A stretch of 64,000 nucleotides of DNA from Hsuehochloa calcarea. Its lineage: Eukaryota > Streptophyta > Magnoliopsida > Poales > Poaceae. Shown piece after piece: positions 33,438 through 43,001 of this stretch. The notes under the pieces are model-generated. The model was not told the origin of the DNA. It did not search any database and saw nothing but the letters and a program-made list of their open reading frames with translations. Every line of letters starts with the position of its first letter. Within the stretch, counting starts at the first letter, position 1. The stretch is taken from contig CM070615.1 of assembly GCA_036346395.1 (NCBI GenBank), positions 26,035,282-26,099,281 of the forward strand, read 5' to 3'. The translations under genes and the position numbers were made by a program.

Positions 33438-33722
33438 TGTCTAGTGAAAAAGACCAGACAGTGGGTATATACTACCATTTGTATATGTATTGCTTGTAGG
33501 TGTATCGCTTTTTTACATGCCCATGGGGCTCAATATATAGGAGAGCAAGAAGTAACATTTACCTTCTTGCCCTCACAATAGACAGAGAGAGGGTATTTAG
33601 ATACATTTGTCCATACGAAACCGTATTGGCTTGTTTTACACGGGTGCGGTATCCCTTACGGTACAAGGGGTATTCCTGACGACTCGAGGGTATGGGGCGC
33701 CCACTAGTACCCAGCTACGACA
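33438..33722 (-). mobile_element. 3' LTR of the minisatellite element
   Basis: 285 bp; minus strand from TGTCGTAGCTGGG to CACTAGACA. It lacks 22 bp (GTGTGGAACAGCCCCC region) present in the other LTR; otherwise differences are few. Confidence 0.9.
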
Positions 33723-33884
33723 ACTCCTCACCGCTTGGTCCGAGGTTGCGAGGATCGACCCGCGATCCCAAGGCGGCGAGCGACGACTCGCTGCCACGGC
33801 CCTCGGGACTTGGGATATCCCGGAAGGGATTGACACGAGTCCTAGAAGCGGGCAGTGCGTCCTGGCAAGAACCCGTGAGGGTGA

Positions 33885-36800
33885 AGTCGACGCGAGGCCG
33901 CCACGCCGAGGCATGGCCTTCGAGGCGGCGCAAAGCGCCACCAAACGCACGGGAGAAGTCGACGCGGGCCGCCACGCCAAGGCATGGCCTTCGACGGCGC
34001 GAGCAAGATCGAGACCGCAGGGCGGTCGACGCGGACGCCACACCGAGGCATGGCCTTCGAGACGACGGCGAGCGGCGACGGACGCGGGAGCGGTCGACGC
34101 GGCCGCCACGCCGAGGTATGGCCTTCGAGGCGGGCGGTGAGCGGTGGAACCTGGGCGAAGTCTCACGCGGGCCGCCACGCCGAGGCATAGCCTTTGAGGT
34201 GGGCGCAATGGCGGACCCGCAGGGCGAAAATGACGCGGGCCGCCACGCCGAGGCATGGCCTTTGAGGCGAAGCGGCGAGGCGCGAACCCGCGGGTGAAGT
34301 CGACAGGGCCGCCACGCCGAGGCATGACCTTCGAGGCGGGCGGAGGACGATCGGAACCGCGGGGCGAAGTCGACACGGGCCTTCACGCCGAGGCATGGCC
34401 TTCGATCCGGCGGCGAAAGCAAGATCGAGAACCCGCAGGCGAAAGTCGACGCGGCCATACACCAAGGCATGGCCTTCGAGGCGGCGGCGGCAGCGAGAAC
34501 CCGCAGGGCGGTCGACGCGGGGCCGCCACGCCGGCATGGCCTTCGAGACGGGCGGCGAGCATTATCGGAGACCGGCGGGGCGGTTGACGCGGGCCGCCAC
34601 GCCGAGGAATAGCCTTCGAGGCGCGCGGCAGCGGCGAACCCACGGGGCGGTCGACGCGTGGTCGCCACACCAAGGCATGGCCTTCGAGACGGCCGAGTGG
34701 CGGCGGAATCCGCGGGACGGTCAACGCGGCCACCATGCCGAGACATGGCCTTCACGGCGGCGGCAGCAAGTGGCGAACCCACGCAGCGGTCGACGCGGCC
34801 GCCGCCACGCCGAGGCATGGCTTCGAGCCGGGCGCGAGCAAAGACGGAACCCGCAGGGCGGTAGACGCGGGCCGCCACGCCGAGGCATGGCCTTCGAGGC
34901 GGCGACGAAAGCAATGGCAGAACTGCGGGGCGAAGTCGACGCTGGGCCGCCACGCAGAGGCATGGCCTTCGAGGCGGGTGGTGAGCGATGACGAGCCCGC
35001 AGCGGGCTGAAGTCGACGGCCGCCACGCCGAGGCATGGCCTTCGAGGCGGCGGCGAAAGCAAAGATCGGAACCCGCGGGTCGGTCGACGTAGGGCCGCCA
35101 CGCCGAGACATGGCATTCGAGGCGGGCGGCGAAGCGGCGGCGGAACCCGCAAGGGCGGTCGACGCGGGCCACCACGCCGAGGCATGGCCTTCGAGCGAGG
35201 CGGTGAGCGACGACGGAACCGCGGGGCGGTCGACGCGAGCCGCCACGCCGAGGCATGGCCTTCGAGGCGGGCGGCGGACGATGGAACCTGGCGGGCGGTC
35301 GACGCGCGGCCGCCACGCCGAGGCATGGCCTTCGAGGCGCGGCGACAAGCGCCGGGAACCGCGCGGCGGCGAAAGTCGACGCGAGACCGCCACGCCGAGG
35401 CATGGCCTTCAAGGCGCGCGCGGCGAAGATCGAACCCGCAGTCGAATCGACGCGGCCGCCACGCCGAGGTATGGCCTTCGAGACGGGTGAGCAAGGCGGA
35501 ACCTGCGGGGCGAAAGTCGACGCGGGGCCGCCAGCCGAGGCATGGCCTTCGAGACGGGGCGGCGAGCGGCGGCGAACTCGCGGGGCGAAGTCGACGAGGT
35601 CGCCACGCCGAGGCATGGTCTTGAGACAAAGCGGGGCAAGATGCTCGAGCTCGCTGGCGAAAGTCGACGCCGGGCCGCTGCCGAGGTATGGCTTCGAGGC
35701 GAAGCGCGAAGCGGCGACGAACCGGGTCGCCACACCGAGACATGGCCTTCGAGGCGGGCGGCGAGTAGCGGCGGAACCGCGGGGCCAAGTCGGCGCGCCG
35801 CCGCCGAGGCATGGCCTTCGAGGCGGGCGAGCAATATTGGAACTCGCAGGGCGGTCGACGCTGGGCCGCCACGCCGAGGCATGGCCTTCGGGACGGTGGC
35901 GAGCGAAGACGAGACCCGCAGGCGCGGTCGACGCAGGTCGCGCCACGCCGAGGCATGGCCTTCGTGTCGGGCGGCGAAGCGGCGACGGAACCGCGGGCGA
36001 AAGTCGGACGACTGGCCGCCACATCGAGACATGGCCTTCAAGGCGAAGCGGCGAAGCGGCGCGAACTCGAAGCGAAAGTCGACGCGACCGCCACGACGAG
36101 GCATGGCCTTCGAGGCGGCGAAAGAAAGATTTAAACCGGCGATTCGAAGTCGACGCTGGTCGCCACACCGAGGCATGGCCCGAGACGGCGCGGCAAGAAG
36201 TCGAGATTCGCGGGGCGGTCGACGCGGCCGCCACGCCGTGGCATGGCCTTCGAGACGGGCGGCGAAAGGCCGGCGAACTCGTGGGGCGGTTGACGCTGGG
36301 TCGCCACACTCAGGCATCGCCGAGGCGGGCGGCGAGCAAGACGAACTGCGGGGCGGTCGACGCGGCCGCCACGCCGAGGCATGGCCTTCGAGGTGGGCGA
36401 CGATCGGCGGCGGAACCGCGGGCGAAGTCGATCTTGGGGCGCCACGCCGAGGCATGGCCTTCGAGGCGGGCGGCGAGCAGCCGCGAACTCGCGGGGCGGT
36501 CGACGCGAGACCGCCACACCGAGGCATGGCCTTCGAGGCGGCGGCGAAGCAGACGGAACCCGCGGTCGGGTCGACGCGAGGTCGCCACGCCGAGGCATGG
36601 CCTTCGAGATGGGCGGCGAGTAGTGGCGAACTCGCAGGGGTGAAGTCGACGCGGGGCCACCACGCTGAGGCATGGCCTTCGAGATCGGCGACGAGTAGTA
36701 TCGGAACGCGGGCGGTCGACAGGGCCGCCACGCCGAGGCATGGCCTTCGAGACGGGTGGCGGCGCGACGGAACTGCGGGGCGAAGTCGACGCGGGCCAAC

Positions 36801-39800
36801 ACGCCGAGCATGGCCTTCGAGACGGGCGATGAGTAGCGGCGGAACCGCGGGGTGAAGTCGACGCGGGGCCACCACGCCGAGCCATGGCCTTCGAGGTGGG
36901 CGGCGAGCAAAGCCGGAACCCGCGGGGACGGTCGACACGGGCCACCACGCCGAGGCATGGCCTTCTATGCACGGCCGAAAGCAGCGGCCGAACCGCGGGT
37001 GAAGTCGACGGGGCCGCGACGCCGAGGCATGGCCTTCGAGGCGGGCGGCAAGCGCCGCCAAACGCACGGGAGAAGTCGACGCGGGCCGCCACGCCAAGGC
37101 ATGGCCTTCGAGACGGCGGCGAGCGAAGACGGAGACCGCAGGGCGAAGTCGACACGGACGCCACGCCGAGGCATGGCCTTCGAGACGGACGGCGAGCGGC
37201 GACGAACCCGCGGGAGCGAAAGTCGACGCGGGCCGCCACGCCGAGGTATGGCCTTCGAGACGCGCGAAGCGGCGCGAACCAGCGGGGCAAGTTGACGCGG
37301 GCCGCCACACCGAGGCAAGTCCTTCGAGGCGCGGCGAAGCGGCGGTGGAACCCGCGGGCGAGTTCACGCGGGCCGCCACGCCGAGGCATAGCCTTTGAGG
37401 TGGGCGGCGCAATGCGAACCCATGGGGCGAACGACGCGGCCGCCACGCCGAGGCATGGCCTTCGAGCCGGCGGCGGCAAAGGGCGAACCCGTGGTGCTGA
37501 AGTCGACACGGCCGCCACGCCGAGGCATGACCTTCGAGGCGGGCGGCGAGGACGATCGGAACTCGCGGGGCAAAGTCGACGCGGGCCGCCACGCCGAGGC
37601 ATGGCCTTCGATCCGGCGCGCGCAAGATCGGAACCCGCAGGGCGGTCGACGCGGGCCGCTTACACCAAGGCATGGCCTTCGAGGCGGCGGCGAGCGGCAG
37701 AACCCGCAGGGCGGTCGACGCAGGGCCGCCACGCCGGGCATGGCCTTCGAGACGGGCGGCGAGCATTATCGAAGACGCGGGCGGTTGACGCGGGCCGCAC
37801 GCCGAGGAATAGCCTTCGAGGCGGGCGCGAGCGGCGGCGGAACTCGCGGGCGGTCGACGCGTGGTCGCCACACCAAGGCATGGTCTTCGAGTGCGGCCGT
37901 GGCGGCGAATCCGCGGGACGGTCAACGCTGGGCCACCATGCCGAGACATGGCCTTCACTACGGGCGGCGAGGCAATGGCGAACCCACGCGGCGAAAGTCG
38001 ACGCGGGCCGCCACGCCGAGGCATGGCTTTCAAGCCGGGCGGCGAGCGAAGATCGGAACCCGCAGGCGGCAGACGCGGGCCGCCACGCCGAGGCATGGCC
38101 TTCGAGGCGGGCGACGAGCAACGCGGAATCAGCGGGGCGGTCGACGCGGGCCGCCACGCAGAGGCATGGCCTTCGAGACGGGTGGTGAGCATGATCGGAG
38201 CCCGCAATGGGCGAAGTCGATGCGGCCCGCCACACCGAGGCATGGCCTTCGAGGCGGCGGCGAGCAAGATCGGAACCGCGGTCGAAGTCGGCGGGGCCGC
38301 CACGCCGAGACATGGCATTCGAGGCGGGCGGCGAAGCGGCGGCGAACCCGCAAGGGCGGTCGACGCGGCCGCCACGCCGAGGCAAGGCTTCGAGACGGCG
38401 CCGAGCGACGGCGAAACAGCGGGGCGGTCGACGCGAGCCGCCACGCCGAGGCATGGCCTTCGAGACGGGCGGCGAGCGACGGTGGAACCGCGGGGCGAAG
38501 TCGACATGGCCGCCATGCCGAGGCATGGCCTTCGAGGCGGGCGACAAGCGCAATGGCGAACCCGCGGGGCGGTCGACGCGACCGCCACGCCGAGGCATGG
38601 CCTTCAAGGCGGGCGGCGGAGAAGACGGAACCCGCAGTCGGTCGACGCGGGCCGCCACGCCGAGGTATGGCCTTCGAGACGGGCGGTGAGCAGGGCGGAA
38701 CCAGCGGGGCGAAAGTCGACGCGGCCGCAAAGCCGAGGCATGGCCTTCGACGGCGGCGAAGGCGGCGCGAACCGCGGGGCGAAGTCGGCCGGTCGACGCT
38801 GGGTCGCCACGCCGAGGCATGGCCTTCGAGGCGGCGGCGAGCAAGACGGAACTCGCTGGGCGAAGTCGACGCGGCCGCCGCGCTTAGGTATGGCCTTCAA
38901 GGCGAAGCGGCGAGCGGCGACGGAACCTCGCGGGTCGCCACGCGAGACATGGCTCGAGGCGGCGGCGAGAAGCGGCGGAAACCGCGGGCCAAGTCGACGC
39001 GGCCGCCGCCGCCGAGGCATGGCCTTCGAGGCGGGCGGCGAGCAATATTGAACCCGCAGGGGCGGTTGACGCGGGCCGCCACGCCGAGGCATGGCCTTGG
39101 GGACGGTGGCGAAAGAAGTCGAGACTCGGGCGGTCGACGCAGGTCGCCACGCCGAGGCATGGCCTTCGTGTCGAGCGAAGCGGCGACGGAACCCGCGGGG
39201 CAAAGTCGACCCGGGCCGCCACATCGAGACATGGCCTTCAAGGCGAGCGGCGCAGCGGCGCGAAGCGGGCGAAAGTCGACGCTACGACCGCCACGACGAG
39301 GCATGGCCTTCGAGGCGGGCGGCGAAAGCAAGATCGAAACCGCGATTGAAGTCGACGCTGGGCCGCCACACCGAGGCATGGCCTTCGAGACGGCGGCGAG
39401 CAAGACGGAGCCCACGGGGCGGTCGACGCGAGCCGCCACGCCGTGACATGGCCTTCGACACGGGCGCGGCGGCGCGAACTCTGTGGGGCGGTTGACGCTG
39501 GTCGCCACACTAGGCATGGCCTTCGAGAGGCAGGCGGCGAAGACGGAACTGCGGGGCGGTCGACGCGGGGCCGCCACGCCGAGGCATGGCCTTCGAGGTG
39601 GGCGACGAGCGGCGGCGGAACCGCGGGGCGGTCGATGCGGGTCGCCACGCCGAGGCATGGCCTTCGAGGCGGCGGCGAAAGCGCGGCGAACCGCGGGGAC
39701 GGTCAACGCGAGACCGCCACACCGAGGCATGGCCTTCGAGGCGGCGCGAAAGCAAGACGGAACCCGCGGTCGAAGTCGACGCGAGGTCGCCACGCCGAGG

Positions 39801-40258
39801 CATGGCCTTCGAGATGGGCGCGAGTAGTGGCGGAACTCGCGGGGTGAAGTCGACGCGGGCCACCACGCCGAGGCATGGCCTTCGAGATCGGGCGACGAGT
39901 AGTATCGAGCCTGCGCGGGCGGTCGACGCGGGCCGCCACGCCGAGGCATGGCCTTCGAGACGGGCGGCGAGCGGCGACGGAACCCGCGGGGGCGAAGTCG
40001 ACGCGGGGCCAACACGCCGAGGCATGGCCTTCGAGACGGGCGATGAGTAGCGGCGGAACCCGCGGGGCGTGAAGTCGACGCGGGGCCACCACGCCGAGCC
40101 ATGGCCTTCAAGGTGGGCGGCGAGCAGCAGCGGAACCCGCGGGGACGGAGTCGACACGGGGCCACCACGCCGAGGCATGGCCTTCTATGCAGCCGGCGAG
40201 CAGCGGCGGAACCCGCGGGGGTGAAGTCGACGTGTGGCCGCGACGCCGAGGCATGGCC
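33885..40258. repeat. GC-rich minisatellite, about 74-bp monomer, about 85-90 copies
   Basis: The monomer runs GCATGGCCTTCGAGGCGGGC, a variable middle, GGGGCGAAGTCGACGCGGGC, CGCCACGCCGAG and repeats without spacer; length varies from about 65 to 80 bp. Monomer variants occur in the same order twice: AAACGCACGGGAG at 33943 and 37060, CGAGGCATAGCC at 34181 and 37382, GAGGAATAGCC at 34604 and 37804, GATGAGTAGCGG at 36828 and 40042, CTTCTATGCA at 36962 and 40192. The array is therefore two blocks of about 3.1-3.2 kb joined near 37005. The consensus lacks stop codons in several frames of both strands, which explains long open frames there. Confidence 0.95.
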
Positions 40259-40342
40259 TTGTACCGTCCCCCTTCTTCGGCCACTCGTGAAGCGTGTCCG
40301 TGACTCGGAGGGGCGCGAAGGGGTTTATTTTTGCAAGGATTG

Positions 40343-40547
40343 GGCTCCGAGGGAGCCCACATGTTTATTACGCGAGTGGGAGGCGAAGCCTGCGTCGTCC
40401 CCTATATATTTTAGATTGGACTCCAGGGGAACCCACTTGCTTATTACGCGAGGGGGAGGCGAAGCCTGCGCCGTCCCCTATATATTTTAATTGGGCTCCG
40501 TGGGAGCCCACTTGTTTATTACGCGAGGGGGAGGCGAAGCCTGCGCC
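40343..40547 (+). repeat. three tandem units of about 75 bp
   Basis: Each unit starts GGGCTCCG.GGGAGCCCAC (an inverted repeat), continues TTATTACGCGAG, GGGAGGCGAAGCCTGCG, and ends CCCCTATATATTTT in the first two. Starts are at about 40344, 40419 and 40494. Confidence 0.85.
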
Positions 40548-40752
40548 GGGGCGGGGCCACCGGAACGACCAAGGCTCTGCACGTTGTAGCGTTCTGCAAG
40601 ATATATCTCCACCGGGGTAAGGCCCTCGCGGCGGGATACTCCCTAGTCACCGGGGCGGGGCCACCGGAACGACCAAGGCTCTGCACGTTGGAGCGTTCTG
40701 CAAGATGTCTCTCCGCCGGGGCAAGGCCCTCGCGGCGGGAGACTCCCTAGTG
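40548..40752 (+). repeat. two tandem units of about 104 bp
   Basis: GGGGCGGGGCCACCGGAACG ... GCGGCGGGA.ACTCCCTAG occurs at 40548 and again at 40652 with few differences. Confidence 0.88.
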
Positions 40753-41370
40753 TCTGTTGCTGCCTAGGTATACCAGCATGTAAACGAATCATTCATGCAC
40801 CTTTAAGAACACACACTAGCATGTAAGCGAACCAATCCAAATAATGTCGCATGAAAATTACAGTGAAGAAATATGTGGCGAATGACTCAGTGAAGTTTTT
40901 TCAACCGTATTGCAATAATAAAATCATACCACTGAAACCTAACCTAGGATTTTTAGGAAGCTGATCTGGTTGCACAAGAGGACATAATTGTTATCTTATG
41001 CCTCTGTAATTCATGACAAATTACTATGCAAATTAGTGCAACCTCGTATTTTTTTACATCCTTCTCTATTAGGTAAACAAGCTCATCCACCAACAACCAA
41101 GCCATGAGAAAAAGCTAGTACTCAAAACCAAATGCAAGATCATATGTCATATCGGATGACCAGAATAGAATGCATACTGCCTGGGTGAATATGCAGCCAA
41201 AGTGGGAACATGGACGTCCATGTGCCCCGCAAGTTATTGGGCTACAAGCTAGACATCATTACTATCATAAACGGAATGGTGTTCAGTTTAATTTCATAAT
41301 GCCCTGCTCTACTAGCCAGGATTGCTCAAGTTGCGCAAGTAGGATGGACAAACTGCCCACCAGTTAACGG
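40753..41370. other. AT-rich insert inside the minisatellite element
   Basis: Base composition drops sharply from the GC-rich repeats on both sides and looks like grass intergenic or intronic DNA (poly-T, AT-rich, no repeats except TAGCATGTAAGCGAA-like units near 40780-40825). No exon could be identified. It may be captured host DNA or an old insertion. Confidence 0.45.
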
Positions 41371-42660
41371 AGGCCCCTGGGTGATGTTGACGGGGTGGAG
41401 TGCGCCGGGCGACCGGCGAAGGGGCCTGAGGCGAGGCTGCTCCTGAGGCGACGAGAGGCGGCGCCACGGCAGCCGAAGGGGAGCTCTCCCGAAGGGTGCA
41501 GGCAACGGCCGAAGGTGTGCGGCGGTCGACAGCCGAAGGAAAGCGGCGGCCGAAGGTGGCGATCGGCAGCCAAAAGGGGGGTTCCCCTTAAGGTCGGCGG
41601 CTGGGCTCCCAAGGGGGCTCCAGTGGCGGAGGTGGAGGCCGAAGGGGGCTCACGAGGGGTGGTCGACTTCGGGTGGTGATGCCGAAGGAGGTTTAGTCCT
41701 TCGGGTGAGGACCAAAGGGGATCCGAGGGTGCACCGGGCCTTCGGCTGAGGAAACTGAAGGTCGAGAGGGCGAGGCGGCATCCCCGGGGCTCCCGAGGCG
41801 GCGGGGCTCAGCGTCTCCCAAGGTGGCGGCAGCGCCGAGGCGGTCGGCCGAAGGTGGAGTTAGCCGAAGAGTCGGCGGCGGAGGCCGAAGCCTCGGCGGT
41901 GGATCCCGAGGGGGCTTTCGAAGGGTCACTCGAAGGGTGAGCTGAAGTCGGCGGCTGGGGCCGAAGACGGGCGCTGGACGGCCAAAGGCAAAAGGCCGAA
42001 GGCGGAGTGGGCAACGCGCTGGATGGATGCCGAAGGTGGGCTGCGTTTGGCGGAGCTGGGGTTGGCCGAAGGGGTGGAGGACTACGCGGGGCAGAGCTAG
42101 CGAGGTGACCTCAGAGGGGACCCGAGGTGGTTGGGTAGGGGACTCCAGAGGCGTGGCGAACCGGCGAGGTGTCCTTCGGAGGACTTCAGAGGCATGGCGA
42201 AGCTGGTGAGGTGGCCTTCGGCGGGGACCTGCGGAGCGTGGAGCCAAGGTGCCCTCGAGGTGGCCTTAGGATGGGCTGCGAGGGGGTTGGTGGGCTTCGA
42301 CTGAGGATGGCCACGCCTGGTGACGGCGCTGCGAGGTGGCCTCGGTCGAAGGGGGATGTGGCTGAAGGTGCACTGCGCCGGAGACTTGAGGCCGGTGTGG
42401 CTCCGGAGGCGGCCGGAGGTGGTGGGCGGTGGCTCCGGAGAAGGCGGTCCGCGAGGGGTGCGTCGAGGCCCAGCTCGCTCTGGAGGAGGCTTTTGCGGCG
42501 AGGCTTCGGTGGAAGAAAAACCGCTTCGGGTGATGATTGGTGGTGAGCCGAAGGTGATTTAGACCTCCGGGTGATGGCCGAAGGGGATGTCCCTGGTGGG
42601 CTTTGGCTGGGTGATGAGCGAGGTGTTTGGTCTCTTTTTTTGTGTAGCTTCTTGTTCGAT
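41371..42660 (-). repeat. GC-rich CCGAAGG-rich interior of the minisatellite element
   Basis: Irregular repeats of CCGAAGG / CCTTCGG and GGTGG occupy the region next to the PBS where gag would normally lie. A Pro/Arg-rich minus-strand open frame (42247-41693, 184 codons) has no zinc knuckle or gag motif and is probably a by-product of composition. Confidence 0.6.
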
Positions 42661-42678
42661 CCGCACGGACGGCGCCAA
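42661..42678 (-). other. primer-binding site of the minisatellite element
   Basis: The minus strand reads TTGGCGCCGTCCGTGCGG one base after the LTR end CTTCGACA. TGGCGCC-type PBSs are typical of a subset of plant Gypsy elements, unlike the TGGTATCAGAG PBS of the other elements here. Confidence 0.75.
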
Positions 42679-42679
42679 C

Positions 42680-42986
42680 TGTCGAAGTGAAAAAGACTAG
42701 AGAGTGGGTATATACTACCCTTTGTATATGTATTGCTTGTAGGTGTATCGCTTTTGGTGTGGAACAGCCCCCTTTTTACATGGCCATGGGGATCAATATA
42801 TAGGAGGGCAAGAAGGGACATTTACCTTCGTGCCCTCACAATAGAGAGGGAGAGAGGGTATTTAGATACATTTGTCCATACTAAACCGTATTGGCTTGTT
42901 TTACACGGGTGTGGTATCCCTTACGGTACAAGGGTATTCCTGACGACCCGAGGGTGCGGGACGCCCACTAGTGCCCAGCTACGACA
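42680..42986 (-). mobile_element. 5' LTR of the minisatellite element
   Basis: 307 bp; minus strand from TGTCGTAGCTGGGC to CTTCGACA. CCTATATATTGATC on the minus strand near 42795-42808 is a candidate TATA box. Confidence 0.9.
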
Positions 42987-43001
42987 CTTTCCTTGCGATG
43001 T

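Larger units (their letters stand above)
33438..42986 (-). mobile_element. non-coding LTR retrotransposon built around a minisatellite (LARD-like)
   Basis: LTRs at 33438-33722 and 42680-42986, inverted TG...CA termini and a perfect TSD CTTTC (33433-33437 and 42987-42991) define a 9549-bp element. The PBS next to the 42680 LTR sets the minus orientation. The interior has no gag, protease, RT, integrase or RNase H that I can recognise. From low to high coordinate it holds the minisatellite (33885-40258), a three-unit and a two-unit tandem array (40343-40752), an AT-rich insert (40753-41370) and a GC-rich CCGAAGG-repeat region (41371-42660). It must have been mobilised by another element's proteins. 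Large retrotransposon derivatives (LARDs) are the nearest known concept, but their LTRs are usually much longer. Confidence 0.88.

Noticed and set aside
35255..39446. Plus-strand open frames of 400-680 codons in the minisatellite as genes
   Set aside because: They arise because the GC-rich monomer has no stops in several frames; long frames appear on both strands, with no domain, start context or splice signal.
33885..40258. CRISPR-like array or centromeric satellite
   Set aside because: Monomers are contiguous without unique spacers, and the array is enclosed by LTRs with a TSD rather than being an open-ended satellite block; length is not the nucleosome-scale unit usual for centromeres.
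41693..42247. Gag protein of the minisatellite element
   Set aside because: The Pro/Arg-rich frame has no zinc knuckle or gag helix motifs and follows from CCGAAGG repeats.
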